A DNA stretch of 64,000 nt. It comes from Castor canadensis. Its lineage: Eukaryota > Chordata > Mammalia > Rodentia > Castoridae. Shown one piece after another: positions 12,030-24,440 of this stretch. A program made the translations under genes and the position numbers. Position 1 is the stretch's first letter. Every line of letters starts with the position of its first letter. Under the pieces are notes generated by a model. That model was not told the DNA's origin and searched no databases. It saw nothing but the letters and a program-made list of their open reading frames with translations. The DNA lies in contig NC_133397.1 of NCBI RefSeq assembly GCF_047511655.1, positions 122,911,308-122,975,307 of the forward strand, read 5' to 3'.

Positions 12030-12170
12030 ATCAAGGATATATGATATTATCCTATATCATAGGATAAATTATATTAACATGTTAATATGATATTATCATA
12101 TCAAGGATAAATTATATTAACATGTCAATATGATATTATCATATCAAGGATAAATGATATTAACATGTCT
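12030..12170. repeat. 43-bp tandem repeat, about three copies
   Basis: Units start at 12061, 12104 and 12147 (exact 43-bp period) with a partial copy before. Each unit begins aggataaa and includes atattaacatgt. In the first unit positions 12071-12088 form a perfect 18-bp palindrome. Confidence 0.9.
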
Positions 12171-12804
12171 TATCACTCTTAACGTTGACCTTGATGCCTT
12201 AGCTGAGACAGTATTTGCATTTTGTCCACAGTGACACTATTGCCTCCTTCTCCCCTCTTCCATACTGTACTCTTGGAAGGAAATCACTAGCACAGCTCTT
12301 CCATGATGGGTGGAAAGTATACTCTGCCCCCGGGAAGGAAGAAGCTATAGAAATTTTTAAGATCAATTTTTAAAACATTTTGTTTCCTTGAATACCTGTT
12401 TTTACTCACTGGTTTCTCAATGGATTGTTTTGGCTTCGGGTGGTTATAGAATTAATGTAAATGGAAGATATTTAGTTCTGTTTTAAATGTCTTTTCTAGG
12501 GCCCCTCCTCTAAACTAGAATGACCTGTTACATTTTAATACATTGTTTGTAGTCTTCAACTTTGCAGATAATAAAGAATAACGTCTATTCTTTAGAAAGA
12601 GTTTGAGAAACTAAAGACCTTCGAAAATGACTGACAAGACTGTCTGTGTTTTGAATATCTGTCTGGGGAGAAGAGATAATGGAATTCTGACTGACCATTT
12701 CAGGACAAATGAGTGCACTTCTGAGAATTTGTGCTGTGCCCCAAGACACACTCCATTGTGACTTACTTAGGTACCATGATCTAAGCAGAAGTGACTTTCC
12801 TCTA
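12171..12804. other. Intergenic, no gene recognised
   Basis: Unique sequence with no gene or repeat that I recognise. Confidence 0.55.
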
Positions 12805-13250
12805 TGGTGCCAACAAAGATTGTTCTTTGCAAAAATGAAATTACATTATTTGCAGGAAAATGGATGGAACTGGAGATCATCATGCTGAGCAGAATAAACC
12901 AAGATAAAATGGCCAAATACACACGTTCTCGCTCATCTGTGGAAGCTAGAAATAAAATGATGATGGTGATGACAATAATAACATGGAACATGAATGTACA
13001 TGGTGGACTGTTGGGGAGGGTCAGCAGGAGGGGAGAGGGGAAAGACGGAATACACTACATATACCCACACGAAGACAGCATAATGGAACCCACCAAACAC
13101 TGTTCGGAAAAGACAGGGAATGGAGAGAGTGATCTTGTTCAAGATACGCTGTATGCACGTGTGGAATTATCATGATGAAATTCCCCCATGTGTTTAATGT
13201 ATGATAACTAAAAAATAAAATTTTTAAATGAGAAAAAAGAAAATGAAGTT
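12805..13250 (+). mobile_element. L1 3' end (ORF2 C-terminus and 3' UTR)
   Basis: The sequence gcaggaaaatggatggaactggagatcatcatg with ataaaccaagataaaatgg is the conserved end of L1 ORF2. It is followed by a purine-rich 3' UTR (agcaggaggggagagggg) and an AATAAA-containing A-rich tail. Confidence 0.8.
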
Positions 13251-15249
13251 TGCTCTTTGGTTAATGTACAAAGTAAAGAACTTGCCACTGCCTAGCATCA
13301 GATTCAAACAAATTACTCTGTTCTCAAGATAAATCTCTGCATTAAGCATCTCTTCTCAAAGTATTTTGGATTGGTCAAGCTTTTCTGTTAAGAGATAGAA
13401 AAACCCACCACAAGGAAAAGTGTCTCCCCATAAAAATCAGCCTGACAAAATGCCGCAAGCCACACCCAGCTGATAACTGGCCCATCACTACTGGTTTCAC
13501 TAAATTCAAGTCTTCTTCCCAGGCTAATTTATGTATGGATACAACCTTAGTCTAGAGCCTTTTACACTTACGGTAAACTTGTTATCTCTAAGCATTTCTA
13601 ACAACCAAATAATTAAGGCATGGCTCAACGGCCTGAATGTGACCCTTGGAATCTCCCTAAAAGTGCTGGGGCAGAATTTCCCTGAGAAAAACAGAACAAA
13701 TAAAAAATGAAGTCAGACTTTATTTTGGAATATCTGTATTGGTAAGGAAAAGGAGTGATTAATCACAGAAAATGTGTCTTCAAGTTGAACTTTTGCAGAG
13801 TACAACTTTACAAATGTGACAAGCATGGACAACAGAACGAGTGACAGGGGCACTCCACCTTAGTCGTTTTATTTGGTTTGGAAGTGACCACATCTGAAAC
13901 ATATCGTCTTGGCCTGGTGATTTCCTCACATCTGAACAGATGACACTCGATGATGTCTCAGGTATCACAAAATAGCTGACATGTCAAGCCAAGAACAGCA
14001 GAGGTTCACGAGTGACTATCAATTCTTTTCTGCTAGAAGAATCACTGCACGCGTGTACACGTGCCACGTGAAGTGAGATTCCAGTGACTGCCTTGGAAAA
14101 CAGTGTACAAAGCAGGGCTTGGATTTTGGTGAAACCTAGATCTAAAGAGTAAATGTCTATGTATACGAAGTCTAGAAACATGAGTAGTTAGTGTGAATAG
14201 TGGAAATATTAGAGATACCTATTTCCCTCTTGTATTCTATTATGCTTTCTGAATTTTTCTGGCAGTTATTTTTTAAACCTTTTTTTTTAAAGAAAAAGAT
14301 ATAAATCCACATGCTTTTCTCTTTCCTGTTGGAATTTTCTTTTTCTTGACACTCTACAAATGTAACACAATCACATTCTATCAAATTTGCAACCAAGTGG
14401 ATGGAATCCAGACTCGTTGAAGACATTGACGACATGGCATGTAATAGTTCCAGAATTGACTGGAGGCCACATGGAAAAAAGAAAAATTCCACTTCTTTTT
14501 TCTTTTCTAGAAGAATGTTCAAGGCCCCTGAAGGTTTCCATAGCAATCTGGCAACACCCCCATTGTTGTATTTACAGCATCTGTTATCATTGGTGGTCAT
14601 AAACAAGACTTGGCTTTTTTCTAAGAGAAAGAAATATGCAGTGTTCACTGATTAATTCACACGACCAAAAGCCTTGAAATCTGCAACAGATAAAGTCTAC
14701 CAAAGTCCCCTGAGTAGGAATGAAGGAAAGCTTGTGCATTTAACAGGCAAATGTTCTTATATTCAGAAGACTTTCCAGTAGTTTGAGCCCTGTTTGAATT
14801 GTAAAATAGAAGAGTTTCTAGCTGCAAAACTTTAATGTGCATTGAATTTGGTGAGGAGGGAGCCGGGAAGAGGATACCGGCAGTCACAGCAGAGGAATGT
14901 GTTCTTCACATGCCCTTGCTGGCAGCTGCTTCTGGCACAGGCCATCCCCAGGGTCAAGGGCTGCTGTGGGGAAAAGGGGTCAGTCACAAATCAGAGAGGG
15001 TGTGGAGACACCACCAGAGTCAACCTTCCAACACTGACAAATTCACTGAATACAGAAAATCACTACAGAAGCCACGAACAAGTCTTTCATGCAAAGAAGA
15101 ATCACCCAAAGAACTGGTTAAAGACCTGATTTATGGACCCCATACCCAACTATTTGGAGTCATTCAGTCTGAAGTGCATTTTTAACAAGTTCTGGGGTAG
15201 TGTTGATGCTACTAGTCTGTGTACTACGCTTTGAGGATAAAGTCGGTAC
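13251..15249. other. Intergenic, repeat-poor, no gene recognised
   Basis: Two kilobases without clear repeats. The longest ORF (14172-14648, minus, 158 codons) is low in complexity, with runs of Phe and Lys, and has no family motif. It is probably a chance ORF. Confidence 0.55.
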
Positions 15250-15425
15250 CCTGGCCTCAGTGACTTCCATGATGTTAAATAAGTGTATGAGTGAATCCCT
15301 CCCTAGCTGGGTGCAGCTCCTCTGTGAGGTGGCGTAGCAATACTGCCTACCTCATAATACCGTCGTGAAGATTACGTGGAGATGCCACCCAAGGCTCCTG
15401 GCAGCACACTCAGTAAAAATTTTAC
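15250..15425 (+). mobile_element. MIR SINE
   Basis: ctgcctacctcataataccgtcgtgaagattacg and ctcctggcagcacactcagtaaa match the 3' half of MIR. Confidence 0.6.
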
Positions 15426-15429
15426 CCAA

Positions 15430-15595
15430 TATTTTGTGCAATGCTTTATGTGCTGTTATCTAACCCTCCTGATTTAAAGTTAAGGAAGTTGAGGCTCCAT
15501 GAGGTTGAGTGACTGTCCTATGATCAGGGAAGCAGAGGTGGGACCCTGGGCTTCCGGGCTATCTCAGGACACGAGGCTGACTCTGCTCAGCTCAT
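15430..15595 (-). mobile_element. MIR SINE, antisense
   Basis: gttgaggctccatgaggttgagtgactg followed by gcagaggtgggaccctgg corresponds to a reversed MIR core and 5' part. Confidence 0.6.
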
Positions 15596-16781
15596 TTTGC
15601 AGAGGTTGAACATTTTCTGACAGTCTCTAACTCAAGGTCTTCATGCAGGAAATAAATATAAAAACAATCCTGAAAAGGATATAGACATCTGACAGAGCTT
15701 ACTAACAATCACCTTGCACTGCTTCTGCCAAGGGGACAAGAACACACTGTCCTGGGTTACCAAAGGGGAAGTCAAGTCCTGCTGAATGAGGGACTGTCAC
15801 AACCCCAATAACTGCAGTGAGGGTACTCCCCTTACTTCTAAGACAGGGGCCTGGAGGACATTAAACACATCCCTTAACTCCCAGGAGCAAGTCAGAGGGG
15901 AAATTTAGCCACAACCTAAGCATCCTGTTGGACGGACAGAAAGCTTCTGTCTATATTTGGGCCTTCTGAGAAAGAGAAAAATCCTTAATTTTGTTTGACT
16001 AAAATGCACAATTATGCATTTTTAAAAGAACAAACCTTCCTTTCTCAGCCAATAGAATGTGATCTGTTTTTTCAGTGAAACTGCTGAAAAGGGTTTTTTT
16101 GCTACAATATGTCTGCATTGGAAATCAAGACCTCACAAGTCTCCAATCGGCTTTCTGTTTGGGGAAAATGGAATGGCAGCAGGACAGCTCTGTAGGACGT
16201 TCTCTCCCAAGCTGATATGAAAGGCATATTTTAGATTAAGAAAAGCTTAATGTCATTCAGAAGACTCCAAGATCACTTACTCATTGATATCAGAAAACTG
16301 CCTTGACGCTTACTGGATTGACACCTTCACAGAATTATTTGGGTGGTCACGTGTACTTAGAGCCTGGCACACTCTCATACACAATAATCTCTCCGTGAGT
16401 GTTCGCTGTTACTATTAGGAATTGTTATGATTCTTGGACCTAAGAAAATGCCATGGGGTTCAGGCTGGCTCAGATCTCTGTAATTTTCATGGCTATGAGG
16501 TAGGAAATGTTCCTCCAATGAGATGAAACAGGGACAGAATTGTGACTGAGAGGAAGAGAAATACATTGACAATGAAAATTTTACTAACCATGGAAAATAA
16601 GCCTGTTTACCAAGAACTGAGAGGTTTTGTTTACTTTTGTGGTTTTCAAATTGGTCTATATACTCCGTAGAGAAATATTCAAGGCTTTTCAACATCACAG
16701 TTGTTGATTTCAACCTAAAACAACCAAAATACGCACACGTTCTGCATCCTATGCTCTTGTTTTCTGACTTTCTAGTCCTTC
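15596..16781. other. Intergenic, no gene recognised
   Basis: Unique sequence. A 112-codon minus-strand ORF (16375-16713) has no recognisable motif. Confidence 0.55.
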
Positions 16782-16796
16782 AAAATCAGATTGTTA

Positions 16797-16934
16797 CCCA
16801 GGTATGGTGGTGCACGCCCTACGTAGTCCCAGCTACTCAGGAGGCTGAATCAGTGGGATCATTTGAGCATAAGATTTTGAGGCCAGCCTGGGCAACAAGG
16901 TGAGACCTGTCTTAAAGCAAAAAAAAAAAAAAAA
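16797..16934 (+). mobile_element. B1/Alu-like monomer SINE with perfect TSD
   Basis: Alu-like body (ggtatggtggtgcacgccc, agctactcaggaggctga, gaggccagcctgggcaac) with a long A-tail. It is flanked by a perfect 15-nt duplication aaaatcagattgtta at 16782-16796 and 16935-16949. There is no ID-like unit, unlike most SINEs here. Confidence 0.9.
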
Positions 16935-16949
16935 AAAATCAGATTGTTA

Positions 16950-18819
16950 AAAATTTGCTTATCTCGGAGAATATTTACCATCGTGCTGAGTTTTGAATGG
17001 CCACTTTTATTAGTACTTTGGATCAGGACAGTTTTACTTTATTCATAGTGCTAGGACCAAATGCACCTGTTTCAACATACTGGAAATACAAAACTAAGCA
17101 ATGATTCAGCTGGACAGTAAAAACTGAGTCAGACAAGCCTACATGTATGTTGGTTGCACTCATTCCGTCACCTCCATATAGAAGAAAGTGAAGGCTCAGT
17201 AAACACGCGTGACCATTTCTATATAAAAAATACACCAGCATGAAACAAGGACTGAGAACAGAAAACTACTGGTCCGTCCTATACATTTAGGCCAGTCCTG
17301 CACCCCCGCACGCTCTCTCTCTCTCTCTCCCTCTCTCTTTCCCTCTCTCTCTGGTCCTGTCTTCAACTTCCATCCATTAAGGGAAGGGGAGGGTAGTGGC
17401 TCTATTTATCTGTCACAATCTCACAGTCTTATCCTACCCTGTGCCTGGGTTGAATCTGACCCCTCAAGTGCCTCTATTTTCTGTAGCACTTCAAAGACTG
17501 CCATAAAATCGGGTTCCCAGCTTTCTCTACATTTGATCCTGGTGGGTTTATGTCCCACCACAGATGGTTCACACTGACTCCCCTAAAAGGGCTCATCCAC
17601 GGCTAACAGTCATATAATCCCTTCACTTCCTACAAAGGGTGATGCTGCAATTGATGCTTCGAGAAGGATTGCGGTCAAATGTTTTGTCCAATAATATTAG
17701 TTTCATACAGTAATAACTAGAAGTCAAAAGAAAAATGGTGGATGGGAGCAAAATGTTAACATAAACTAGGATGCCTCTGGAGAAAGTTTCACTGTTAGGT
17801 AAAATTGCTTTGTGTTGCACTTAACTTGTTCAAGAGCAAATTTATGTTTTAGACCAACGTGTTCTGTCAGTGGAAAATGTCTAGACACATCCCCAGCTCA
17901 CTCTGTAATAGAGGCAAACATTAGTTTTTGGAATCGATGACTAGCAGGTATAGGGTGTCATTAAATTAGTTCTTGACTCTACTTTTCCCCAGGAAGAAAG
18001 TTTTGAGAAAGTCAAAACAGCACTGTACCCAGGCAAACACTTCTTTAGCTCTTCGCCCTCAGTGGGATTCCTTGACTGGATCATCAAGTATGGGGTGGAG
18101 ATGGGAGAGAAGCTGCCTTTCTCTCTTTTGAATTCTAACTGAAAAACAAAAATGGACATTTTCCCCCTCACCAAAGCTTAGGAAGACAATGCTTTACTTA
18201 ACAGAACCTACTAAATAATTTCTCAAGTAGCATATAATATAATCTTTACCTGCAAATAGAATTAGGCTCTTGATAGCAGAATACAGAAAAATCTGGTAGC
18301 TAACATGGAGCCAAATACTAATGATTGAACCAAAAAAAAAAATTGGCACAAAAAAAGCCCACATTCCTTTTCCACAGAAGGCTTCCAGGCCATCTAGCTC
18401 AACGCTCCAGTGAAAGGTTTACAGTCAGCAAATATTTTTTAAAACCAAAGGTACCCTGGGCCCTTAAAGACCAGCAACTGGGCAGTAATGCAGTGCCCCC
18501 TAGCTTCCCTCTTAGGGGATATTAGTCTATCCCCAAGGTCCTCAGTCATAAAGAAACGAGGTTGGCTTCCACAAGGAGACAAAAGGGGAAATGTCTCCAT
18601 TCACAGTCACCCAAGGGCAACTGAACCTCAGAGATTTGCCCTGGAGTCAGCCACCACTGTCTAGTTCTTTTCCTCCTACATCCCTGCAGGAGGAGAAGGC
18701 AGCTTGGAGAGTTTGGGACATACACAGTGCTTATGCCTCCAACTTCTAACATCATGTATTTCTTCTAAGCACCCCACCATTTGCATAAAACCCTGCTTCT
18801 GCCAACCATATTTTTTCAG
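16950..18819. other. Intergenic, no gene recognised
   Basis: Unique sequence apart from one TC microsatellite. No gene signal. Confidence 0.55.
17313..17353. repeat. (TC)n microsatellite
   Basis: About 40 bp of CT dinucleotides with CCC and TTT interruptions. Confidence 0.9.
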
Positions 18820-19215
18820 CCTAAAACTTCTACCTTTCAAATCTTTCCAACCATTCAAGTCCTACTTCCCTTATCAGCTCTCTCAAACTACACCAGACCC
18901 CCAATAACTATCTCATCTTTGAGTCACGTTGTTTTCAGTTCTTTGTTGGGTGTTCTGCTATTCTTCATGCCTGTCCATTCTGATGGTGTACCTGGACTCA
19001 ATCTGTTCATCCTTCAAGACTCACCTCAGTTCTCATAACTTCCATCAAACAAACCGCATAGTGGCCTCCTTGGTGTTCCCCTAGTGCAGCTGTGTGCATA
19101 CTTCCATTGGAGAACTCACTTTCTTTACCCTATAGTAGACTCTGAACAGGGTCTGCAATCTAGTCTTCCAGTATTCATAAATCATGATTGAATTAATAGA
19201 TGATTGGATGTGTAA
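18820..19215 (+). mobile_element. Probable L2 LINE 3' fragment
   Basis: tcaagactcacctcagttctcataacttcc and the end catgattgaattaatagatg resemble the L2 3' region. Weak and diverged. Confidence 0.4.
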
Positions 19216-19659
19216 AATCTAGCTGTTTACTTTGTGCTTTACTCATTGTCTCTTGAGGAAGGACCATATCTGTTCAATGACTAATCCTTGTCTAGTCTCT
19301 TTTTGCCTCATTAAAAAATGTATGCTCCCACCAAAACCCAACCAGTCTCTTCTCTCTTTCCACCAACACTCCTACTCTCATTGACAACAAAGGATTTGCT
19401 TCTTATTGCCCTGAGAAAAACAGAAGCCATCAGGGTTTCTGTCAACATCGTACGCAGGTGAAGATTAGGACAATGGGCTGAGGCTAGGCATGAGAGCAGA
19501 AGATAGGCAATGGTCTGCGGCACCCAAGACGCTGCAGCAACTAACTTTGCTCCCATTGCTCAGGGGGAGCCAGCCAGAAAGCCTTTCATGGGCCAAAAAT
19601 GTTGGAGAAAGGTGGGAATCTGCCCCCATAAATCCAAGATCCAGAATATTCATTGTGCA

Positions 19660-20178
19660 TTCACCAGAGTGATCATTTAAAAATGTCACTCATCTGCTCA
19701 CAATCCTCCAGGGACTCCCCATTTCCATAAGAGAAAATCCTAGGCACTCTGGTGTGCCTCTGCACCTCCCTGAACTGACTCCCTTTTGCCTCTCTCCTCA
19801 TTCACCTCACTCCTGCCACATTGGCCTTCTTGCTCTTTCTTGTACTGTTGAGATTCCTGACGTAAACAGCCGTACTATTTCCTGCAGTTGGTCCCTCACT
19901 CTATTCCAGACTCCATCTCAGTATCCCTTGCTTCATTCAAGTCCACTCAACAAAGCGTCCTTACCATTCCCTTGCTGACTACATTCTGCACACCCTTCAT
20001 TCCCCAAACCGTTGCCCAGTTTTTTTCTTGCTTTACATCACTTATCATTCTTAGAAATTATATTTTGTAGTTTTATTAAGCATTTATTATATGTTTTGCC
20101 CACCAGAATGTGAATTTTGAGAAAAAAGAAACTTTTTTTTCTTCATTTACATAAAAAATCCAGTGCTAGATCTGAGCT
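19660..20178 (+). mobile_element. L2 LINE 3' end
   Basis: The order of L2 words is preserved: aaaatgtcactcatctgctcac, ccaggg actccccatttcc, ctgccacattggccttcttgctc, tttattaagcatttattatatg and ccaccagaatgtgaattttgag. Confidence 0.75.
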
Positions 20179-20185
20179 TGAAAAG

Positions 20186-20290
20186 AAGAGCCACTGGGAT
20201 GGTGGAGTGGTTTAAATGGTTGAGTGCCTTCCTAGCAAGTGTGAGGCCCTGAGTTCAAACCCCAGTGTTACCAAAAAAGAAAAAAAGTCA
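20186..20290 (+). mobile_element. ID-like tRNA-derived SINE
   Basis: Carries tggtggagtggtttaaatggttgag and ccctagcaag-type A-box region, then gagttcaaaccccagtg (B box) and an A-rich tail. Confidence 0.85.
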
Positions 20291-20679
20291 CTTTGTCACA
20301 GTGGACGTCAGAAGAAAGTACTGGCTATAAGAAACCCCAAATTTAGGGGAATTATAATAAAGCTTTACTCTTGCTGTCGTCCACATGGGTGTTGCTAGTC
20401 AGATAGCTCAAAGGGTGTTCAGGACCCTGCTCTGGTGGCCTTTCCATCTCCTAGGACCTTGGAGTCTCCTACTGACTCTAGGACCTAGACAGAGCATAGA
20501 GTATCGTACAGGAGGTTTTAGAAATCAGGTTTGAAAGTGATACAAATCACTTGTACCCACATTTCTTTTGACATAATTCTGTCACTAGCTCATGTCAAAT
20601 TAGAGGGAGCCTAGCAAAGTAGTCTGATTATGATTCCAGTGGAAAAGGAAGCAGGCTTTGGTCTGGTGAACAATTAGCG
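20291..20679. other. Intergenic, nothing recognised
   Basis: Unique sequence, no gene or repeat seen. Confidence 0.5.
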
Positions 20680-21140
20680 TGCTGAGATCTGTCCTGAGGC
20701 ATAACCAGCAGGCAGTACACACTGACTTATGAAGGATGGGAAGGTTCCCCTGTTCTCCAAGAACGGTGTTCTAGGAGAAAGGAACAGTGGAGGCAAAGGC
20801 AAAGAGGCATTGAAAAGAATAGCGCATTTTAGGAACTGCAGATTATACAAGACGGAGTGTGTGGTATGAAACAAGAGCCATAAGGTTGGGGAGATGGGCA
20901 GAATCTGAACTATGCAAGACCCTGTGTGCCATAAGCAAAGGGTCCTGACTCACCCTGAGAGCAATGGGGAAACGCTGAAGGCTATGAGGGAAAAAAGCCA
21001 GGGAACAATATGATTAAATGTGTGTTTATTTAAAGATAATTCTAATGGCTGTGAGGAGGATGAATTTGGTATACAGAAAATGTAGACAAGATAATTAGAT
21101 AGGAAACTGTTACAGAAGTACAACAGAAAAATCTGGAAGG
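20680..21140 (-). mobile_element. Ancient L2-like LINE, antisense
   Basis: gaggcaaaggcaaagaggcattg, gcaagaccctgtgtgccataagc, gcaatggggaaacgctgaagg and ataattctaatggctgtgagg follow the reversed L2 order. Confidence 0.6.
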
Positions 21141-21937
21141 ATGGCAGCCAAAACTAAGTAGTGCTTATATAAACTCGTTACATTCTTGCCTCTTTCTGGA
21201 AGGGCTCATGAGCGCTCTTGCTGTCTTTGATAAGCGACGACTTAAATATTATCAGGAGACTTAGAAATCCATTGAGTAGAGAGGATAGCAAAGCCACATT
21301 TTAATTAAATTTCTAATTGGATTTCTATTGCCTATCATTAAAAATTACAGGTCAGTCTAAATGGATAAAGCTATTTTCCCATTAGTGTTAAGAGATTACA
21401 AGAGAATGAGGAAGCAAGCAAAGCTGAGTAAGGGGTGTAACTGAATCCTCACATTGACAGTGAGTGTAAGAAGGGAGAAAGTGGTAAACACCTCCCCAAA
21501 ATCTATTCTGACAATACAATTCTAATTAAAGAACAGAGGGGAGAGGATGGATTAGTCACCATAAAACTACATTAAGCTCCACTGGATAAATTAATATTAT
21601 GCTTCAATTAAATAAAGTTTGATATTTCCATAACTAAAACTATCAACATTTTTCTCTATATAATTATAAGCTTTTCTTTTTCCTTAATCATTACTAATTC
21701 ATAAAAATCTGACATCAAATAATTAGATGTACCATCTAGATATTTTAAAGCCATGGAAGAAAAGAAGGCAAAACCACTTTCTTTTTAGTCCAAAAAAATA
21801 AAAAATAGAAAGATCTTGGAAGGTAGAAGGTCAATTAAATTATCAGCAATACTTGGCAAAGCAAACTTTAAAAATTTAAAATCACATGGAATAATGATGC
21901 CTATTGTTGCAAAATGGGAGAATTTTGAGTGAGAAAT
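21141..21937. other. AT-rich intergenic block, no repeat recognised
   Basis: Contains many TAATTA/ATTAAA words (for example 21300-21360 and 21590-21620) resembling homeodomain sites, but no gene. Function is unknown. Confidence 0.5.
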
Positions 21938-22156
21938 TTCTTTTTTTCTTTTTTTGGGGGGATGGAACGGGTACTGGGGTTTAAACTCACGGCCTACACC
22001 TTGAGCCACTCCACCAGCCCTTTTTGTGTGTGTGATGGGTTTTTTTGAGATAGAGTCTCATGAACTATTTGCCCAGGCTGGCTTCGAACCATGATCCTTC
22101 TGATCTTTGCCTCCTGAGTAGCTAGGATTATAGGCATGAGCCACCGGCACCCAGGC
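21938..22156 (-). mobile_element. Composite SINE, antisense
   Basis: Reversed ID-like unit (ggggtttaaactcacgg, ttgagccactccaccagccc) next to a reversed Alu-like unit (gcccaggctggcttcgaacc, cctcctgagtagctaggattataggc). Confidence 0.9.
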
Positions 22157-23099
22157 AGTGTAAGTATATTATTTGTATAATAAAAAATGAATAATGATAG
22201 ACTCACTTGCACACATCAACTTACTTATAAAATTATCAGTGAACACTGGGTTCAAAGATTTTGAGCAAGTTAATATAATTATATTATTATTTTGCTGTTG
22301 CGTTAGGGTTTATTAGATACCATTCAGCACATATATGCAAGCCAAACTTCTAAGCACTTTAACTAATGTTACTGATCTTTCAAAGTGCATCTCTTCATTT
22401 GTGATGACATGGATAAAATTAAAGGTCATTCTGTTAAATAAAATAACTCAGGTACGGTGCCATTTAATCAGGAAGCTCTTACCCCACCCCAGCTCCCAGT
22501 TTCTATCAGAGGAGGGAAGGAGCTGGTTTGGACACTGAGCACCCGCAGTTTTCTGAGGTGGCTTCACAGATGACTAGTTTCTGTCCTGACCTCCAGGCAG
22601 TTCAAGTTTGAAACCATAATCCTTCTATAACTATCCTCCAATTCTTTTCACCCTATCCAAAGCCTAGATCCAAATTAGCTTCTTCAATCAGCATACTACT
22701 CATAGAACCCGAGTAAGTACTCCCTCCTGTTCGCCCAGCTCTGGGGTCCTTTCTCTTCCTCTTCCCTTAGTCTGTTCCTTCCCTTTCTTCTCTCTCTTCT
22801 TGGTACCCATTCTAAGCAAGTCCTTCCCATAATGCACTGCACACTGAAATCATCCAACATTAACTGCCTGACAGTTTTAACTCCTAGTTGCACTAAGTCT
22901 TGCACCATTACTGATTTATCGATTAAAACTAAAATCATTTCTATGATTCTACTTGGAGCCAGGCTCCAAGAGTGAGGCCCTGTGGGAATTCAGGCACAGA
23001 GCCTAAAAAGAAACTTGCACCTAATAATAAAATATAGAAAATGTGGTTAAAAGAAGCTCAGATAAAAGCATCATTTCTTGGTGATCTCTTTTATTTTGA
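22157..23099. other. Intergenic, no gene recognised
   Basis: Unique sequence. A CT-rich stretch at 22620-22800 may be a very old LINE, but I cannot support it. Confidence 0.5.
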
Positions 23100-23367
23100 A
23101 GTTTTTAAATGTCACCTATACACAGATGACTTCCAAACTTACTTCCTCAGTCTGCACTTCTCCAATAAACTCCAGCCTCATGAGTACCACTGTCCCCTTA
23201 CATCTATACCTCAGTGTCACACAGATATTTGAAATGTAATGTGAGCCAAGCTAAACTTCTAATCTTCTTCCAAAACCTGCTCCCTCTCTCATCTTTCCAT
23301 CTTTCTCTTATCCCCCATATCTGAGCATGATGTCCCACCAGGGCTACTTTCAACATTTTTGCAAATC

Positions 23368-23452
23368 TTTTTTCGGTGGCACTACAGTTTGAAGTTAGGG
23401 CCTCAAGCTTGCTAGGCAGGTGTTCCTACCACTTGAGTCACTCTGCCAGCCC
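23368..23452 (-). mobile_element. ID-like SINE, antisense, inside the L2
   Basis: tgctaggcaggtgttcctaccacttgagtcactctgccagccc is the reversed A-box half of the tRNA-derived unit. Confidence 0.85.
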
Positions 23453-23786
23453 AGTGTTTTTCAAGATTGAACCATATCTCATCACCCGGACCTTTACAAC
23501 CCAGTCTTAGCCTTTTGCCATGCCCTTCCTCCCATCCCTGACCCCTAGAGCTGACTGGTAACCCAGAAGCCAGAGCAATCCTTCTGAGACATAATCCAGG
23601 CAATGCTACCTGATGTTATCTCTCTGCTCAAAACCCTCTGGTGGCCTCCCATCTCAATGAATAAAAGTCAAGATCTGCAAATGGCTACAGGATTTACACT
23701 CCCTACCCATCCCACCTTCACAGTGCCTTCTGCTCTCGGCAACTATGAGACCCTTAGTCACTCACTACTTTCTGGACACACTGACT

Positions 23787-24134
23787 CCCATGGCCTGAAT
23801 GTATTCTCCAAGATTCATACGTTGTCACCTAATCTCCATGCAAAAGTTTTAAGCAGTTGAGTCTTTAGGAAGTGATTAGGTCATGAGATTAGAGCCATCA
23901 TAATGGGATTAGAGTCCTTAGAAAAGAGGCCCAGAGAGCAAGATCATCCCTTCTGTCATGGGAAGAAGTAGAGAGAGGGAAAGAACCACCCATGAACAAG
24001 AAAGCAAACCTCATCAGACTCCAAATCTGCTGGTGTGCTGATCTCGGTCTTCCCAATTTCTACAACTATGGGGAATAATTTCTGTTGTTTATAAGTTTCT
24101 CAGTCTAAGGAATTTTGTCATAGCAGCATAATGA
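23787..24134 (+). mobile_element. MLT1A-type ERVL-MaLR solo LTR, inside the L2
   Basis: Starts catggcctgaatgtattctcc and keeps aagtgattaggtcatgagatt, aaagaggcccagagagc, and aataatttctgttgtttataag, ending ttttgtcatagcagcataatgac. L2 resumes on both sides. Confidence 0.85.
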
Positions 24135-24440
24135 CCCTTTTGGCCTTGTATTTGCCATTTCCTTCCCCGGGAGACCTCCTCTATCCTAGTCCACATTACC
24201 AAGAAGTCTCTGGTTAAAGACCATTTCTTCTTCAGGCCAAACCCCAACTCTAGAACTCACTGTGACCTTTTCCTGCTATACATTCTCTATGATATCTATT
24301 GAAATCTAAAATTTTACATATATACATATATATTGTCAACTCCTCCCACTATATGAAAGCAGAGATTTTTGTCCACATTAGGTAGATATTTATCAGATGA
24401 TGGAATAAATGAACAGATGAACAAAAGAGTGAATGAAGTA

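Larger units (their letters stand above)
23100..24440 (+). mobile_element. L2 LINE, interrupted by an LTR and a SINE
   Basis: Segments at 23100-23367, 23453-23786 and 24135-24440 read in order as L2: cacagatgacttccaaac, gagccaagctaaacttctaatc, tctctgctcaaaaccctctgg, and an end with ggaataaatgaacagatgaac. The insertions are annotated separately. Confidence 0.7.

Noticed and set aside
14172..14648. 158-codon minus-strand ORF
   Set aside because: T-rich DNA giving Phe and Lys runs, no motif, no gene context. Treated as chance.
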